Made by a program: the position numbers and the translations under genes. The notes beneath the pieces are model-generated. The model was not told the origin of the DNA. It was given only the letters and a program-made list of their open reading frames with translations, and searched no databases. From assembly GCA_963805255.1 (NCBI GenBank), contig CAWDTK010000013.1:292805-356804 (forward strand): 64,000 nucleotides of DNA, written 5' to 3'. The stretch comes from Bog-532 sp963805255. Its GTDB lineage: Bacteria > Actinomycetota > Actinomycetes > Streptosporangiales > Streptosporangiaceae. How positions within the stretch are numbered: position 1 is the stretch's first letter; the number at the start of each line of letters is the position of its first letter. Below are positions 8,891-18,639 of this stretch, one piece after another.

Positions 8891-9928
8891 TCAGCCGAAG
8901 AAGACCTCGGCCTCCGCGTAACGCTCCGGGGGCACGGTCTTCAGCTCGGCGGTCGCGTCGCTCAGCGGCACCCGGATAATGTCGGTGGAGCGCAGGGCCA
9001 CCATGTTGCCGAACGCGCTGTCGTGGACCGCCTCGATCGCCTGCACGCCGAACCGGGTCGCGAGCACCCGGTCGAACGCGGTGGGGGTGCCGCCGCGCTG
9101 GATGTGGCCGAGCACCGCGACGCGGGCCTCCCTGCCGGTCCGCCTCTCGATCTCATCGGCCAGCATCTGCCCGACGCCGCCCAGCCGCACGTGGCCGAAC
9201 GCATCAACCCCCTGCTCGGTGACCGCGAGGTCGTTCTCCACCGGATGCGCGCCCTCAGCGACCACGACGATCGGCGAGTACCCCGTCTGGAACCGGTGCT
9301 CGACGTACTCGCAGACCTTCTTGATCTCGAACGGCTTCTCGGGGATGAGGATCACGCTGGCGCCGCCGGCCATCCCGGCGTGCAGCGCGATCCAGCCGGC
9401 GTGCCGGCCCATCACCTCCACGATCAGCGCGCGGTGGTGGCTCTCCGCCGTCGTGTGCAGCCGGTCAATGGCCTCCATCGCGATGTTCACGGCGGTGTCG
9501 AAGCCGAACGTGTAGTCGGTGGCGCCCAGGTCGTTGTCGATCGTCTTGGGTACGCCAACGACGTTGACGCCCTCGGCGTACAGCCGGGTCGACGCGCCGA
9601 GCGTGTCCTCGCCGCCGATCGTGACCAGGGCATCTACCCCGAGGCCGGCCAGGTTGTCCTTGATCCGCTCCACACCCGGGCGCTCGCCGTCCTGGCCGGC
9701 GAATGGATTGGTCCGCGACGTCCCCAGGATCGTCCCGCCGCGGGGCAGGATGCCGCGGACCGCCCGCACGTCCAGAGGAACAGTGTCCCCCTCCAGCGGG
9801 CCGCGCCAGCCGTCACGGAAGCCGACAAACTCGTATCCGTACTCCTGCACGCCCTTGCGGACTACGGCGCGGATAACAGCATTTAGGCCGGGGCAGTCGC
9901 CGCCACCGGTGAGGACTCCCACTCTCAT
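8891..9928 (-). CDS. pfkA: 6-phosphofructokinase
   Basis: This enzyme phosphorylates fructose 6-phosphate in glycolysis. The 345-residue protein has LTGGGDCPGLNAVIR at the N-terminus, the catalytic PKTIDNDL motif near residue 129, EVMGRHAGWIALHAG and the C-terminal LGHIQRGGTPTAFDR. The phosphate-donor loop reads GGEDTLG rather than the GGDGS of E. coli PfkA. That loop belongs to the actinomycete group III enzymes, which include both ATP- and pyrophosphate-dependent members, so the donor cannot be read safely from sequence. The gene is single and convergent with the kinase. Confidence 0.93.
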   Translation of the reverse strand: MRVGVLTGGGDCPGLNAVIRAVVRKGVQEYGYEFVGFRDGWRGPLEGDTVPLDVRAVRGILPRGGTILGTSRTNPFAGQDGERPGVERIKDNLAGLGVDALVTIGGEDTLGASTRLYAEGVNVVGVPKTIDNDLGATDYTFGFDTAVNIAMEAIDRLHTTAESHHRALIVEVMGRHAGWIALHAGMAGGASVILIPEKPFEIKKVCEYVEHRFQTGYSPIVVVAEGAHPVENDLAVTEQGVDAFGHVRLGGVGQMLADEIERRTGREARVAVLGHIQRGGTPTAFDRVLATRFGVQAIEAVHDSAFGNMVALRSTDIIRVPLSDATAELKTVPPERYAEAEVFFG

Positions 9929-9968
9929 GGGGCAACCATAGCCCGTGCGGGGGCAGATCGGTCGGGCC

Positions 9969-10748
9969 TTAAGACCCGGTTTCCGGCGGCGTTTCGGGTG
10001 GCGTTCCCGGGGACGGGGGCGCGGTTCCCGGCGGCGGCCCGCCCGCAGTCAGCTGCTCGGCATCCGCCGCAATTTTCTCCTTGGCCTGCTGGGCGTACAT
10101 GTCCACGTATTCCTGGCCGGAAAGCTTCCCGATGGCGCGGATCACCTCGTCGGTGACCTTCCGCAGCACGCGGCGGTCCGACGCCATCCCGTAGAACCGG
10201 GAGAAGTCCAGCGGCTCGCCGAACCGTACGCCCGGCCGGACCCGGAAATTTGGCCGGGTCCGGCCCGGCGGCATGAACTCGAACGTGCCCACCATCGCGC
10301 ACGGGATCACCGGGACCTGCGCCTCCAGGGCCAGCCGGGCGATGCCGGTCTTGCCGCGGTAGAGGCGGCCGTCCGGGCTGCGGGTGCCTTCCGGGTAGAT
10401 GCCGAGCAGCTTGCCCTCGCCGAGCACGCGCAGCCCGGTCCGGATCGCGCGCTCGCTGGCCGCGCCGCCGCCACGGTCCACGGGTATCTGGCCGAGGGCG
10501 CTGAAGAAGGCCTTGCTGATCAGGCCCTTGATCCCGCGCCCGGTGAAGTACTCCGCCTTGGCCAGGAAGATCACTTGCCGGCGCAGCGGGAGCGGGCCGA
10601 AAAAATGATCGGCGAACGACAGGTGATTGCTGGCGATGATGGCCGGGCCCCGCCGCGGTACGTTCCGCGCGCCCTCCGCCCAGGGACGGAAGACGATCTT
10701 CAGCATTACGCCGAGGGTAAGCTGCGCCAGTTTGTAGTACACGCCCAA
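9969..10748 (-). CDS. plsC: 1-acyl-sn-glycerol-3-phosphate acyltransferase (PlsC family)
   Basis: A membrane-associated acyltransferase of 259 residues that should acylate lysophosphatidic acid in phospholipid synthesis. The catalytic box NHLSFAD (HX4D) is near residue 40, the substrate motif YPEGTRSPDGRLYRGKTG near residue 118, and the VPVIPCAMVGTFEF segment follows. The annotated start is TTG at 10748; a GTG six bases downstream is equally possible. The last 35 residues are Pro/Gly/Thr-rich and outside the domain. It is divergent from the esterase upstream. Confidence 0.9.
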   Translation of the reverse strand: MGVYYKLAQLTLGVMLKIVFRPWAEGARNVPRRGPAIIASNHLSFADHFFGPLPLRRQVIFLAKAEYFTGRGIKGLISKAFFSALGQIPVDRGGGAASERAIRTGLRVLGEGKLLGIYPEGTRSPDGRLYRGKTGIARLALEAQVPVIPCAMVGTFEFMPPGRTRPNFRVRPGVRFGEPLDFSRFYGMASDRRVLRKVTDEVIRAIGKLSGQEYVDMYAQQAKEKIAADAEQLTAGGPPPGTAPPSPGTPPETPPETGS

Positions 10749-10859
10749 ATATTCGCACGTTCAGCCGCGTTTTAACGCCACGCGGGTGCGATCTGGCCGC
10801 CCGCGTGCGACGATGCCTTGCACCGGCCGGTTGACCACGGGGGGAGGGAGCGGCGCTTC

Positions 10860-11651
10860 ATGGCCGAGCTGTTGCCAGGCGCAGAGCCGTTGTCCCGCGC
10901 GGGCGGTGCCGTAGGCGTGCTCCTCTGCCACGGCTTCACCGGGACCCCGCAATCGCTGCGGCCCTGGGCGGAGTACCTGGCCGCCCAGGGGCTGACCGTG
11001 TCACTGCCCCTGCTTCCCGGGCACGGCACGACCTGGCAGGACATGGCGCGGACCAGTTCCGCCGACTGGTATGCCGCGGCCGAGCGGGTCCTGGCCGGGC
11101 TGCGCACGCAGTGCTCTGAAGTGTTCGTGATGGGCCTTTCGCTTGGCGGCTGCCTCGCGCTGCGGCTCGCCGAATGCCACCGGCCGGACGTCAGTGGCCT
11201 GGTGCTGGTCAATCCGTCGCTGGCCCCCGACACCAGGGGCTTCCTGCTGGCCCCGGTGCTCAAGTACGTCCTGCCGTCGCTGCGCGGGGTCGGCAGCGAC
11301 ATCAAGAAACCGGGAGCGGCGGAACTTTCCTACGACCGGGTTCCGGTCCGTGCGGCGGCGTCGCTGCCGCAGATCTGGCGGCAGACGACCCGCCAACTGC
11401 CCGGCGTCACCCAGCCGGTGCTGGTGTACCGGAGCAGCGTGGATCACGTGGTCGGGCAGGCCAGCATGCGGGTGCTGGAGGCCGGCCTGGCCCCCGGTCT
11501 GCTGACCGTCCGGACCTGCGGCGACAGTTATCACGTTGCAACGATGGACAATGACGCGCAGGCTATTTTTAGCGGAAGCCTGCAGTTTGTCCGGGACCAC
11601 TGCCGGGACCAGACCTGGTGCGCCGGCGGCACCGTGCCGGAGACCACGTAA
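10860..11651 (+). CDS. Alpha/beta hydrolase, carboxylesterase/monoacylglycerol lipase type
   Basis: A cytoplasmic serine hydrolase of 263 residues. The ATG at 10860 follows a GGGGGAGGGAG ribosome site and is preferred to an upstream ATG at 10818. VLLCHGFTGTP carries the oxyanion HG, the nucleophile elbow is VMGLSLGGCLALRLA, the acid is in RSSVDHVV and the base in SYHVATMDND, which is the Est30-like arrangement. Its neighbours (PlsC, FadD further on) suggest lipid or acyl-glycerol metabolism, but that is inference. Confidence 0.88.
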   Translation: MAELLPGAEPLSRAGGAVGVLLCHGFTGTPQSLRPWAEYLAAQGLTVSLPLLPGHGTTWQDMARTSSADWYAAAERVLAGLRTQCSEVFVMGLSLGGCLALRLAECHRPDVSGLVLVNPSLAPDTRGFLLAPVLKYVLPSLRGVGSDIKKPGAAELSYDRVPVRAAASLPQIWRQTTRQLPGVTQPVLVYRSSVDHVVGQASMRVLEAGLAPGLLTVRTCGDSYHVATMDNDAQAIFSGSLQFVRDHCRDQTWCAGGTVPETT

Positions 11652-11677
11652 CCCGGAGGGAGGTGCGAGACAAGGAC

Positions 11678-12448
11678 GTGACCAGCGGCGAGAACGACGA
11701 AGAGGCGGCCTGGCTCGAACTGATCGCTGATTACGACGCACCTGCGGACATCGAGGGCGGCAGCCCGTGGCCCGAGCGCGAGAACCTCCCGGAACCGGAC
11801 AACGCGTCCATCCCTGGCGCCCCTCAAGTCACACGATCCCCCCAAACCCCGGAATCCCCGCAGGCAACTGGCCCGTTCCCCATCGGCGAAGCACCTCCGG
11901 GCATCCGCCCGGCGGCCCCGGCCGACCCGGTGCGTGACCCGGGCCAGCCGGACCCCGGCAACCTGAACAGTCCCGGCAAAGTAAACGGCCCAGGCAAAGT
12001 AAACGGCCCAGGCAAGCTGAACGGTCCCGGCAACCTGAGCGGCTCTGGAGAGCTAAGTGCCCCCGGCGAGCTGGGCGTCTCCGGCCCGGAGACCGGCCCG
12101 GGCCGCCGGAACGGCGCCGCCCCCCCGCCTGGCGCCCCGTCGCCCTGGGGCGAGGCGGCCCAGCCGGTCCAGCGGGCTCCCCGGGGACCGGAGTCGCAGG
12201 AGGAGCATTACTTCCCGCCCCCGCCCCCGCCGCTGCCCAAGCTGGACCCGCTCAGCAAGGGCGCATGGGCCGCGCTGTTCGGCGGGCCCGCGTACCTGCT
12301 GATCGCGACGGCGGTGGGATGGACCGTGCCCGCAGTGGCGGCGTTCCTCGCCATCGGCGCGTTCGTGGGCGGCTTCGCCGTCCTCGTGCTGCGGATGGGC
12401 GACGACCCGCGGAACGGTTCCGGTCCCGACGACGGCGCCGTCGTCTAG
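11678..12448 (+). CDS. Proline/glycine-rich protein with two C-terminal membrane spans
   Basis: I do not recognise a named family. The GTG at 11678 is chosen because the purine-rich GGAGGGAGG before it would be too close to a GTG at 11663; it starts 26 bases after the esterase. The first 45 residues are acidic, then come about 140 residues of low-complexity Pro/Gly sequence with an array of six-residue GPGKVN-like units (about 11,957-12,075), then PPPPPPLPKLDPLSKGAWAA and two hydrophobic segments (GGPAYLLIATAVGWTVPAVAAF and following). The tail probably anchors it in the membrane with the repeat region in the cytoplasm. Similar short membrane tails occur in Streptomyces proteins at this locus. 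Confidence 0.75.
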   Translation: MTSGENDEEAAWLELIADYDAPADIEGGSPWPERENLPEPDNASIPGAPQVTRSPQTPESPQATGPFPIGEAPPGIRPAAPADPVRDPGQPDPGNLNSPGKVNGPGKVNGPGKLNGPGNLSGSGELSAPGELGVSGPETGPGRRNGAAPPPGAPSPWGEAAQPVQRAPRGPESQEEHYFPPPPPPLPKLDPLSKGAWAALFGGPAYLLIATAVGWTVPAVAAFLAIGAFVGGFAVLVLRMGDDPRNGSGPDDGAVV

Positions 12449-12471
12449 GGCTGAGGCCGCCGCGGGCCGGC

Positions 12472-13425
12472 TTACGCCGCCGCGAGCCGGCGCGCGAGGT
12501 CCGCGGCGCCCACCACGCCGGCGTCGGCACCCAGCTCCGCGAGCCGGACGTCGGCGAAATCGCGGTAGCCGCGGCCGGGCAGCGCCCTTTCGTACGCCCA
12601 CCGGGCCGGATCGACGAGCAGGCTGCCCGCTTCGGACACCCCGCCGCCGATGATGAAACAGCCCGGGTCCATGATCGCGGCCAGGTCAGCCATGCCCTGG
12701 CCCAGCCAGCTCCCCACGATCTGAAAGCAGCGCAGGGCGGCGGGATCGCCTTCCTGCGCCGCCTGGGTCACCTGGGAGCCGGAGATACCCTCGGGTGTTC
12801 CCCCGCCCAGCTGCAGGAGGCGCTTGGCTCCCTCCGGGCTGCGCCGGGCGAAGTCACGCGCCTCAGCGACCAGCGCGCTGCCGCTGGCGTACTGCTCCCA
12901 GCAGCCACGGTTGCCGCAGCCGCAGAGCCGCCCGTCGGGCACGACCCGGTAGTGGCCGGGCTCACCGGCGATGCCGAACCGGCCGCGGTAGAGGTCCCCG
13001 CCGATCATGATGCTGGCCCCGATGCCGGTGCCCACGGCGATCAGGAACACGTGCTGGTAGCCGCGGGCGGCGCCGAACCGGGACTCGGCCCAGAGACTCG
13101 CGTTCGCGTCGTTCTCCACGAAGACGGGCAGCCCGGCCTGTTCCTGCACGGACTTGCGCAGCGGCTCGTCCCGCCAGGCGAGGTTGGGTGCGAACAGGAC
13201 GATGGAGCGCGTCTCGTCGATGAAGCCGGCGGCGCCGATACCAACCGCGGCCACGTCGTGCCGGGACGCCAGCTCAATCACGACATCGGCGATGACCTGC
13301 TCCGTCTCGGACGGGCTAGCCGCAGGCGTGCAGCGCCTCAGCTTCTCGATGATCCGGCCGTCACCGTCGACGACGCCGGCCGCGGCCTTGGTGCCCCCGA
13401 CATCAATGCCGATCGTCAGGCACAC
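12472..13425 (-). CDS. glk: ROK-family glucokinase
   Basis: ROK glucokinase phosphorylates glucose with ATP and in Streptomyces (GlkA) also takes part in carbon catabolite control. The GTG at 13425 follows GAGAGG at the right distance and starts VCLTIGIDVGGTKAAAG; a longer ORF upstream lacks homology. The zinc-binding ROK signature CGCGNRGCWEQYASG, the sugar-binding ENDANASLWAE and GTGIGASIMI are all present. The length of 317 residues is normal. Its position next to a metallophosphoesterase and acyl-CoA synthetase matches the Streptomyces order. Confidence 0.94.
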   Translation of the reverse strand: MCLTIGIDVGGTKAAAGVVDGDGRIIEKLRRCTPAASPSETEQVIADVVIELASRHDVAAVGIGAAGFIDETRSIVLFAPNLAWRDEPLRKSVQEQAGLPVFVENDANASLWAESRFGAARGYQHVFLIAVGTGIGASIMIGGDLYRGRFGIAGEPGHYRVVPDGRLCGCGNRGCWEQYASGSALVAEARDFARRSPEGAKRLLQLGGGTPEGISGSQVTQAAQEGDPAALRCFQIVGSWLGQGMADLAAIMDPGCFIIGGGVSEAGSLLVDPARWAYERALPGRGYRDFADVRLAELGADAGVVGAADLARRLAAA

Positions 13426-13435
13426 GACCAGCCTC

Positions 13436-13870
13436 TCAGGGCGGATCGGCTGCGTCTGACCAGGAGCCCCGGGCCGGCTCTGCGGGCCCACCGTGCCGGT
13501 CCTGCGGATAAGTGTGCTGCGGCGCCTTCATGACCTCCTCGAAGGCCGAATAGGCCTCCTGGAGCACGGACGCCAGCGCATCGCCAGCCGCGGCCACGGG
13601 CGAGCCCTGGCCACTCTGGCGGGACTCGCGCAGCCTGCGGGCGGCACGGCAGACCGGGCACCAAGCGCACTCGGGCGCCTCCTCGTCGCGGATGGGGCGC
13701 GTCGTGGCGGTATCCCACACGTCGGCCCGCTTAGCGGAGGATTCCTGGCCCAGGGCCCGGCGAACCTGGCCGGTCAGGTCCTTGGTGAGACCGCGCGCAC
13801 CCGAACGCATCAGCCACCGCTGGAGGTCGCCAATCGGATCCCCGCCCGGCTGGCTGTCCCGTTCGGTCAC
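13436..13870 (-). CDS. Small CxxC protein, DUF5304-like
   Basis: A 144-residue protein beginning at a GTG (13870) behind a perfect AGGAGG. It contains ECAWCPVCRAARRLRE near residue 70, which could bind a metal, and an amphipathic stretch ALASVLQEAYSAFEEVMK. Streptomyces has a comparable protein (DUF5304) next to glucokinase; the assignment is from memory of the locus, not from a search. The C-terminus is polar and probably disordered. It lies only 10 bases before glk and may be co-transcribed with it. Confidence 0.7.
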   Translation of the reverse strand: MTERDSQPGGDPIGDLQRWLMRSGARGLTKDLTGQVRRALGQESSAKRADVWDTATTRPIRDEEAPECAWCPVCRAARRLRESRQSGQGSPVAAAGDALASVLQEAYSAFEEVMKAPQHTYPQDRHGGPAEPARGSWSDAADPP

Positions 13871-13911
13871 GTGGCGCCTCCTGCTCTCAGATCTCTCCTT
13901 GGAGCGTACCT

Positions 13912-14682
13912 CTACCACTGGAGGACATAGGGCAGCCCGGTGGCGCGGAAATGCCCGACGTTGATGCACTCGGTGGCGCCGATCCGCATCCGGCGCGCCA
14001 GCGGCTGGTGCACGTGACCGAAGAGCGCGAACCGTGGCTGAGTCCGCCGGATCACTGCCAGCAGGGCGTCACTGCCGCGTTCCATCCGCCGCGCCGCGGT
14101 GTCGTAGAGCAGTTCGGGCACGGCGGGCGGGATGTGGGTGCAGAGCACATCGACCGCTCCGACCTCCTCGATCTTGACGGCGTAGGCGTCCTCGCCGACC
14201 TCGTTGGGCGTCCGGTACCGGGAGATCAGGCCGCCGCCGACGAAGCCGGACGTCCAGCCGTCCAGCTCCGCCCGCGCGCCGTCGAAGACCTGATGGCCGG
14301 GCTTCAGGTGCTCGGCCCACATGCGCGGGATATCGACGTTGCCGTAGGTGAGGTACGCGGGCTCGGGCAGCGCCGCGAACAGCTCCGCGTACTGGCGGGC
14401 GGCCGCTCCCTCGACGGCCGCGCGCACCGAGCCGTCCGGGAGGCACGTGGCCAGCCGCGCGGACATGGCCCGCGCCTCATCGAACCGCTGGGCGCGCCGG
14501 AGCGCCATGAACGCGCGGGCCTCCTCCGCGCCGAACAGGTCCGCGAAGATGCCCCGGCGATGATCTGCGTAGTCCATGAACAGAAGGAGGTCACCCAGGC
14601 AGATGAGCGCGTCCGCGTCGCGCGCCGCCGCGGGCAGCGCGTCCGCCCGGCCGTGCACGTCGCTCACCACGTGAATCCGCAT
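13912..14682 (-). CDS. Calcineurin-like metallophosphoesterase
   Basis: A 256-residue metallophosphoesterase. Metal-binding motifs appear in order: VVSDVHGR at residue 5, CLGDLLLF near 29, TYGNVDIPR near 112 and FGHVHQPLARR near 233. The substrate is not predictable; such proteins hydrolyse phosphodiesters or nucleotides. It lies upstream of the CxxC protein and glk on the same strand, with 41 bases between, so the three may form an operon. Confidence 0.88.
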   Translation of the reverse strand: MRIHVVSDVHGRADALPAAARDADALICLGDLLLFMDYADHRRGIFADLFGAEEARAFMALRRAQRFDEARAMSARLATCLPDGSVRAAVEGAAARQYAELFAALPEPAYLTYGNVDIPRMWAEHLKPGHQVFDGARAELDGWTSGFVGGGLISRYRTPNEVGEDAYAVKIEEVGAVDVLCTHIPPAVPELLYDTAARRMERGSDALLAVIRRTQPRFALFGHVHQPLARRMRIGATECINVGHFRATGLPYVLQW

Positions 14683-14834
14683 GAGACCACGCTAAGCGGT
14701 CCCGGATAGCCTGATCATGCGGGTTTCGCGCCCCGCCGGGACCCGCCAGTGACCCGGCTTTCGCACGACCGGCCAGTAGCTTTACGCGATACCGTGAGCG
14801 CGGCGGCAAGGGCACCCGGTAAGGAGACAGCGTC

Positions 14835-16703
14835 GTGCGCCAGCACAGCATCCCGGCTCTCGTGCAGATTCCTGATTCGGCGAACCTCGCTGAGGTCGTG
14901 TCCAGGCGGGCGGCTGACCATCCGCGGCAGGTCGCGCTGCGCCGCAGCACCAGCGCCGGTACCTGGCAGGACGTCACGGCCGGCGAGTTCCGCGACGAGG
15001 TGAGGGCGCTGGCCAAGGGGCTGATCGCGGCCGGGATCGCCGCCGGTGACCGGGTAGGCCTGATGTCCCGCACCCGGTACGAGTGGACGGTCCTCGACTA
15101 CGCGATCTGGATGGCCGGAGCCGTCTGCGTGCCGGTTTACGACACGTCCTCGGCCGAGCAACTCGAATGGATCATGAGTGACTCCGGCGCCAAGGCCATC
15201 TTCGTCGAGACCGTGGCGCACGAGGCGATCGTCGCCGGGCTGCGCGACCGGCTGAGCGCACTGGAGCACGTCTGGCGCATCGAGGCCGGCCCGGTTTCCG
15301 GGCAAGGACGCGGGCAGGCCGCCGGGGAGGCGGGTGACAAGGCCCCCGGGCTGGACACGCTGGCCGCCGACGGCGCGTCCGTGGCCGACGAGGTGGCGAG
15401 CGAGCGCGCCTCGGCGGCCGGCGCCGCCGACCTGGCCACGATCATCTACACCTCCGGGACCACTGGGCGGCCCAAGGGCTGCGCGCTGACGCACCGCAAC
15501 CTGCTGTCCGAGGTGCGCAACGCGAGCGCGGCCGCGCCGGAGATCTTCAGGGCGCCTGGCGGCTCGACGCTGCTGTTCCTGCCGCTCGCCCACGTGCTGG
15601 CGCGGGTCGTCCAGGTGGGCTGCCTGGAGGACGGCATCATCCTCGGGCACAGCCCGGATGTCACCAACCTGCTGGCCGACCTCGGCTCCTTCCGGCCGAC
15701 GTTCCTGCTGGCCGTCCCGCGCGTGTTTGAGAAGGTCTACAACGGCGCCCAGCAGAAGGCGGAGTCCGAGGGCAAGGGCGCGATCTTCTGGCGGGCGGCG
15801 CGCACGGCGATCGCCTACAGCCAGGCCCTGGACAGCCGGGCGCGGGGCGGCCGCGGCCCGGGCCCGCGCCTGCGGGTGGCCCATGGGGTCTTCGACCGGC
15901 TCGTCTACACCAAGCTGCGGGCCGCGGTCGGTGGCCAGGTGCGTTACGCGGTCTCCGGCGGCTCCGCACTGGGCGAGCGGCTGGGCCATTTCTTCCGCGG
16001 CGTGGGTATCACGATCCTGGAGGGCTACGGGCTCACCGAGACCACCGCGGCGGCGACCGTGAACCGGCCGAGCGGCAATAAGATCGGCACCGTCGGGCTG
16101 CCCGTACCAGGCGACGCGCTGAAGATCGCCGAGGACGGCGAGGTCCTCATCAAGGGACCGACCGTGTTCGCGAGCTACTGGGGCAACCACGCGGGCACCG
16201 CGAAGGTGCTGACCGGCGACGGCTGGCTGCACACCGGTGACATCGGGGATCTGGATGACGAGGGATACCTGCTGATCACCGGGCGGAAGAAGGAGATCAT
16301 CGTCACCGCCGGCGGCAAGAACGTAGCGCCCACGCCGCTGGAGGACCGGATCCGCGCGCACTTCCTGGTCAGCCAGAGCATGGTCGTCGGCGACGGCAAG
16401 CCGTACGTGGCGGCGCTGGTGACGATCGACGAGGAAGCTTTCCCGACCTGGAAGGAAAAGCACAACAAGCCCGCCGACGCGAGTGCGGCCGATCTGCGTG
16501 ACGACCCCGATCTGGTGGCCGAGATCCAGGCGGCGGTGGACGACGCCAACACCACGGTGTCCCGGGCCGAGTCGATCCGCCACTTCCGCATCGTGGACGG
16601 TGACTTCACTCAGGAGAATGGCCAGCTCACGCCGTCGCTCAAGGTTCGCAGGAACGTGGTCGCCAAAGACCGGGCCGACGACATCGACGCCCTCTACGCC
16701 TGA
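14835..16703 (+). CDS. Long-chain acyl-CoA synthetase (AMP-forming)
   Basis: An adenylate-forming enzyme of 622 residues that activates fatty acids as acyl-CoA. It starts at GTG 14835 behind AAGGAGA. The AMP-binding motif TIIYTSGTTGRPKG is near residue 203, EGYGLTETTAA near 396, HTGDIGDLDDEGYL near 470 and the hinge GRKKEIIVTAGGKNVAP near 485. It resembles the actinobacterial FadD15/AMP-dependent synthetase group. It closes the conserved part of the window; the next 250 bases hold no convincing gene. Confidence 0.93.
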   Translation: MRQHSIPALVQIPDSANLAEVVSRRAADHPRQVALRRSTSAGTWQDVTAGEFRDEVRALAKGLIAAGIAAGDRVGLMSRTRYEWTVLDYAIWMAGAVCVPVYDTSSAEQLEWIMSDSGAKAIFVETVAHEAIVAGLRDRLSALEHVWRIEAGPVSGQGRGQAAGEAGDKAPGLDTLAADGASVADEVASERASAAGAADLATIIYTSGTTGRPKGCALTHRNLLSEVRNASAAAPEIFRAPGGSTLLFLPLAHVLARVVQVGCLEDGIILGHSPDVTNLLADLGSFRPTFLLAVPRVFEKVYNGAQQKAESEGKGAIFWRAARTAIAYSQALDSRARGGRGPGPRLRVAHGVFDRLVYTKLRAAVGGQVRYAVSGGSALGERLGHFFRGVGITILEGYGLTETTAAATVNRPSGNKIGTVGLPVPGDALKIAEDGEVLIKGPTVFASYWGNHAGTAKVLTGDGWLHTGDIGDLDDEGYLLITGRKKEIIVTAGGKNVAPTPLEDRIRAHFLVSQSMVVGDGKPYVAALVTIDEEAFPTWKEKHNKPADASAADLRDDPDLVAEIQAAVDDANTTVSRAESIRHFRIVDGDFTQENGQLTPSLKVRRNVVAKDRADDIDALYA

Positions 16704-17255
16704 CCGCGCTTGGCTGCGGGAGGCGATCAGGCCATACCTCGGCGGCTTCAAAGCATGGCATCCATCTTCCCGTCAGCTCGGCGAAGAACTGGGCGAAGAA
16801 GTCGGCGACGGCCGCCACGATTTCCGGCTCAGCCATTTCGCGGAGAAGTACACACAATCTTTCGAAACTAGTATCGCTTACCCGTAGAGTTATCTCAGTA
16901 TAGGCGATATTGTGTTCTAAAGAGCCTATTGTCGCCAGGGAGGTGGAACGCGGTGCCCGACAGCTGGCCTCCAGGCAATGCCTCCCCAGAAGACGCCGGC
17001 GGCGTATTCAGGGAAGAGCCCGGCGCCGGCGAGTCTCCCCCGGCCGGCATTGAAGACGGCGAGGATGCGGCCGCGCCGGGCATGTGGCTGACCGCTTCGA
17101 CGTGGCTGCCAGCGGAACTGCTGGAGGCTTTAAGCCGAGGCGTTCCGGGCGCGGACGGCACTCCGGCGGTCGCCGCCGGGTTCTGCCAGGGCGGCCCGCT
17201 CGACGCGATGCCGCCCGGCCCGGCACTGACCGCCTTCCTCACCGAGGCCACCACC

Positions 17256-17444
17256 CCCAGCAGCACAGCCACGGACCCCAGCAGCACAGCCACGGACCCC
17301 AGCAGCACAGCCACGGACCCCAGCAGCACAGCCACGGACCCCAGCAGCACAGCCACGGACCCCAGCAGCACAGCCACGGACCCCAGCAGCACAGCCACGG
17401 ACCCCAGCAGCACAGCCACGGACCCCAGCAGCACAGCCGCGGGC
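17256..17444 (+). repeat. 21-bp coding minisatellite, nine units (PSSTATD)
   Basis: Eight near-identical 21-base units plus one variant encode PSSTATD in the N-terminal part of the HNH gene, just after TAFLTEATT. Unit length is a multiple of three, keeping frame. Confidence 0.97.
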
Positions 17445-18206
17445 GACGGGGGGCACCTGGCAGGCACGGGCCAGGTGCCCGGTCTGGCGGCGTGCGGCGA
17501 TGACGCGCTGATCGGGATCATCCGCGGGTGGCGGAAGATCGCCTCCCTGGCCGCCGGGTGCGAACTGGCCGCGGTCGCCGAACTGGCCAGCCGCCGGCAT
17601 GGCCAGGCCAAGGCCGCCGGGCAATGGGACAGTACCGCGATCGACGCCGCATCGGACGAGATCGCCGCCGCGTTGACCCTGACCGGCCGGTCCGCCGAGC
17701 TGCTGCTCGACCGCGCGGCCGCCCTGGGTGACCTGCCCGCGACCGCTGCCGCCCTGCGCGCCGGGCGGATCGACCTGCCCAAGGCCCTCGTCCTGATCAC
17801 GGGCCTGGCCGGCCAGGAACCCGGCCTGGCCCGGGCCATCGAGGCGCAGCTCATCGGCCGCGCCCCGGCCCAGACGACCGGGCAGCTGCGGGCCGCCCTG
17901 AACCGGGCCCTGCTCGCCGCCGACCCCGGCGCCGCCGAACGCCGCCGCCAGAACGAGGAAAAACACGCCCGCATCGAGCGGGCCCCCGAAACAGGCGGGG
18001 TCACCGCCACGCTGACCGGCCGCTACCTGCCGGTCCCCGCCACCGTGGCGGCCTGGAACCACATCACCGCCGTCGCCCGCCAGCTCAAAGACGCCGGCGC
18101 CGGCGGCACCCTGGACCAGCTCCGCGTCCACGCCTACCTCACGCTCCTGTCCGGCCAGGCCACCACCCCAGCCAGCCACCCGGTCACGGGCGCAGCGGGA
18201 AACAAC

Positions 18207-18347
18207 AGCACCGCAGCCGAACACAGCACCGCAGCCGAACACAGCACCGCAGCCGAACACAGCACCGCAGCCGAACACAGCACCGCAGCCGAACACAGCA
18301 CCGCAGCCGAACACAGCACCGCAGCCGAACACAGCACCGCAGCCGCC
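18207..18347 (+). repeat. 18-bp coding minisatellite, eight units (STAAEH)
   Basis: Seven 18-base units encoding STAAEH and an eighth variant (STAAAK) lie between the two helical halves of the DUF222 region. It is unrelated in sequence to the other two arrays of the same gene. Confidence 0.97.
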
Positions 18348-18639
18348 AAGCCCGCCGGGTCCGCCCGGCCCGGCGGGCCCGGCGGCCTCACCGGCACGGT
18401 GAACCTCACCATTCCGCTGACCACCCTGCTCGGCCTCACCCAGACCCCCGGCGACCTCGGCGGATTCGGCCCCATCACCGCCCGCACCGCACGCGACCTC
18501 GCTACCAGCACGCTGGCCAGCCCCGCCGTCCGATGGTGCCTGACCACCACCGGCGACAACGGCCAGCCCACCGGCCACGGCTGCGCCACCCGGGCCCGCG
18601 CCACCCGGGCCCGCGCCGCCCCACCCGGCACCCGCTCCC

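Noticed and set aside
16639..16857. Small minus-strand ORF (EIVAAVADFFAQFFAE)
   Set aside because: It overlaps the end of the acyl-CoA synthetase gene, lacks a ribosome site and cannot be tied to a family.
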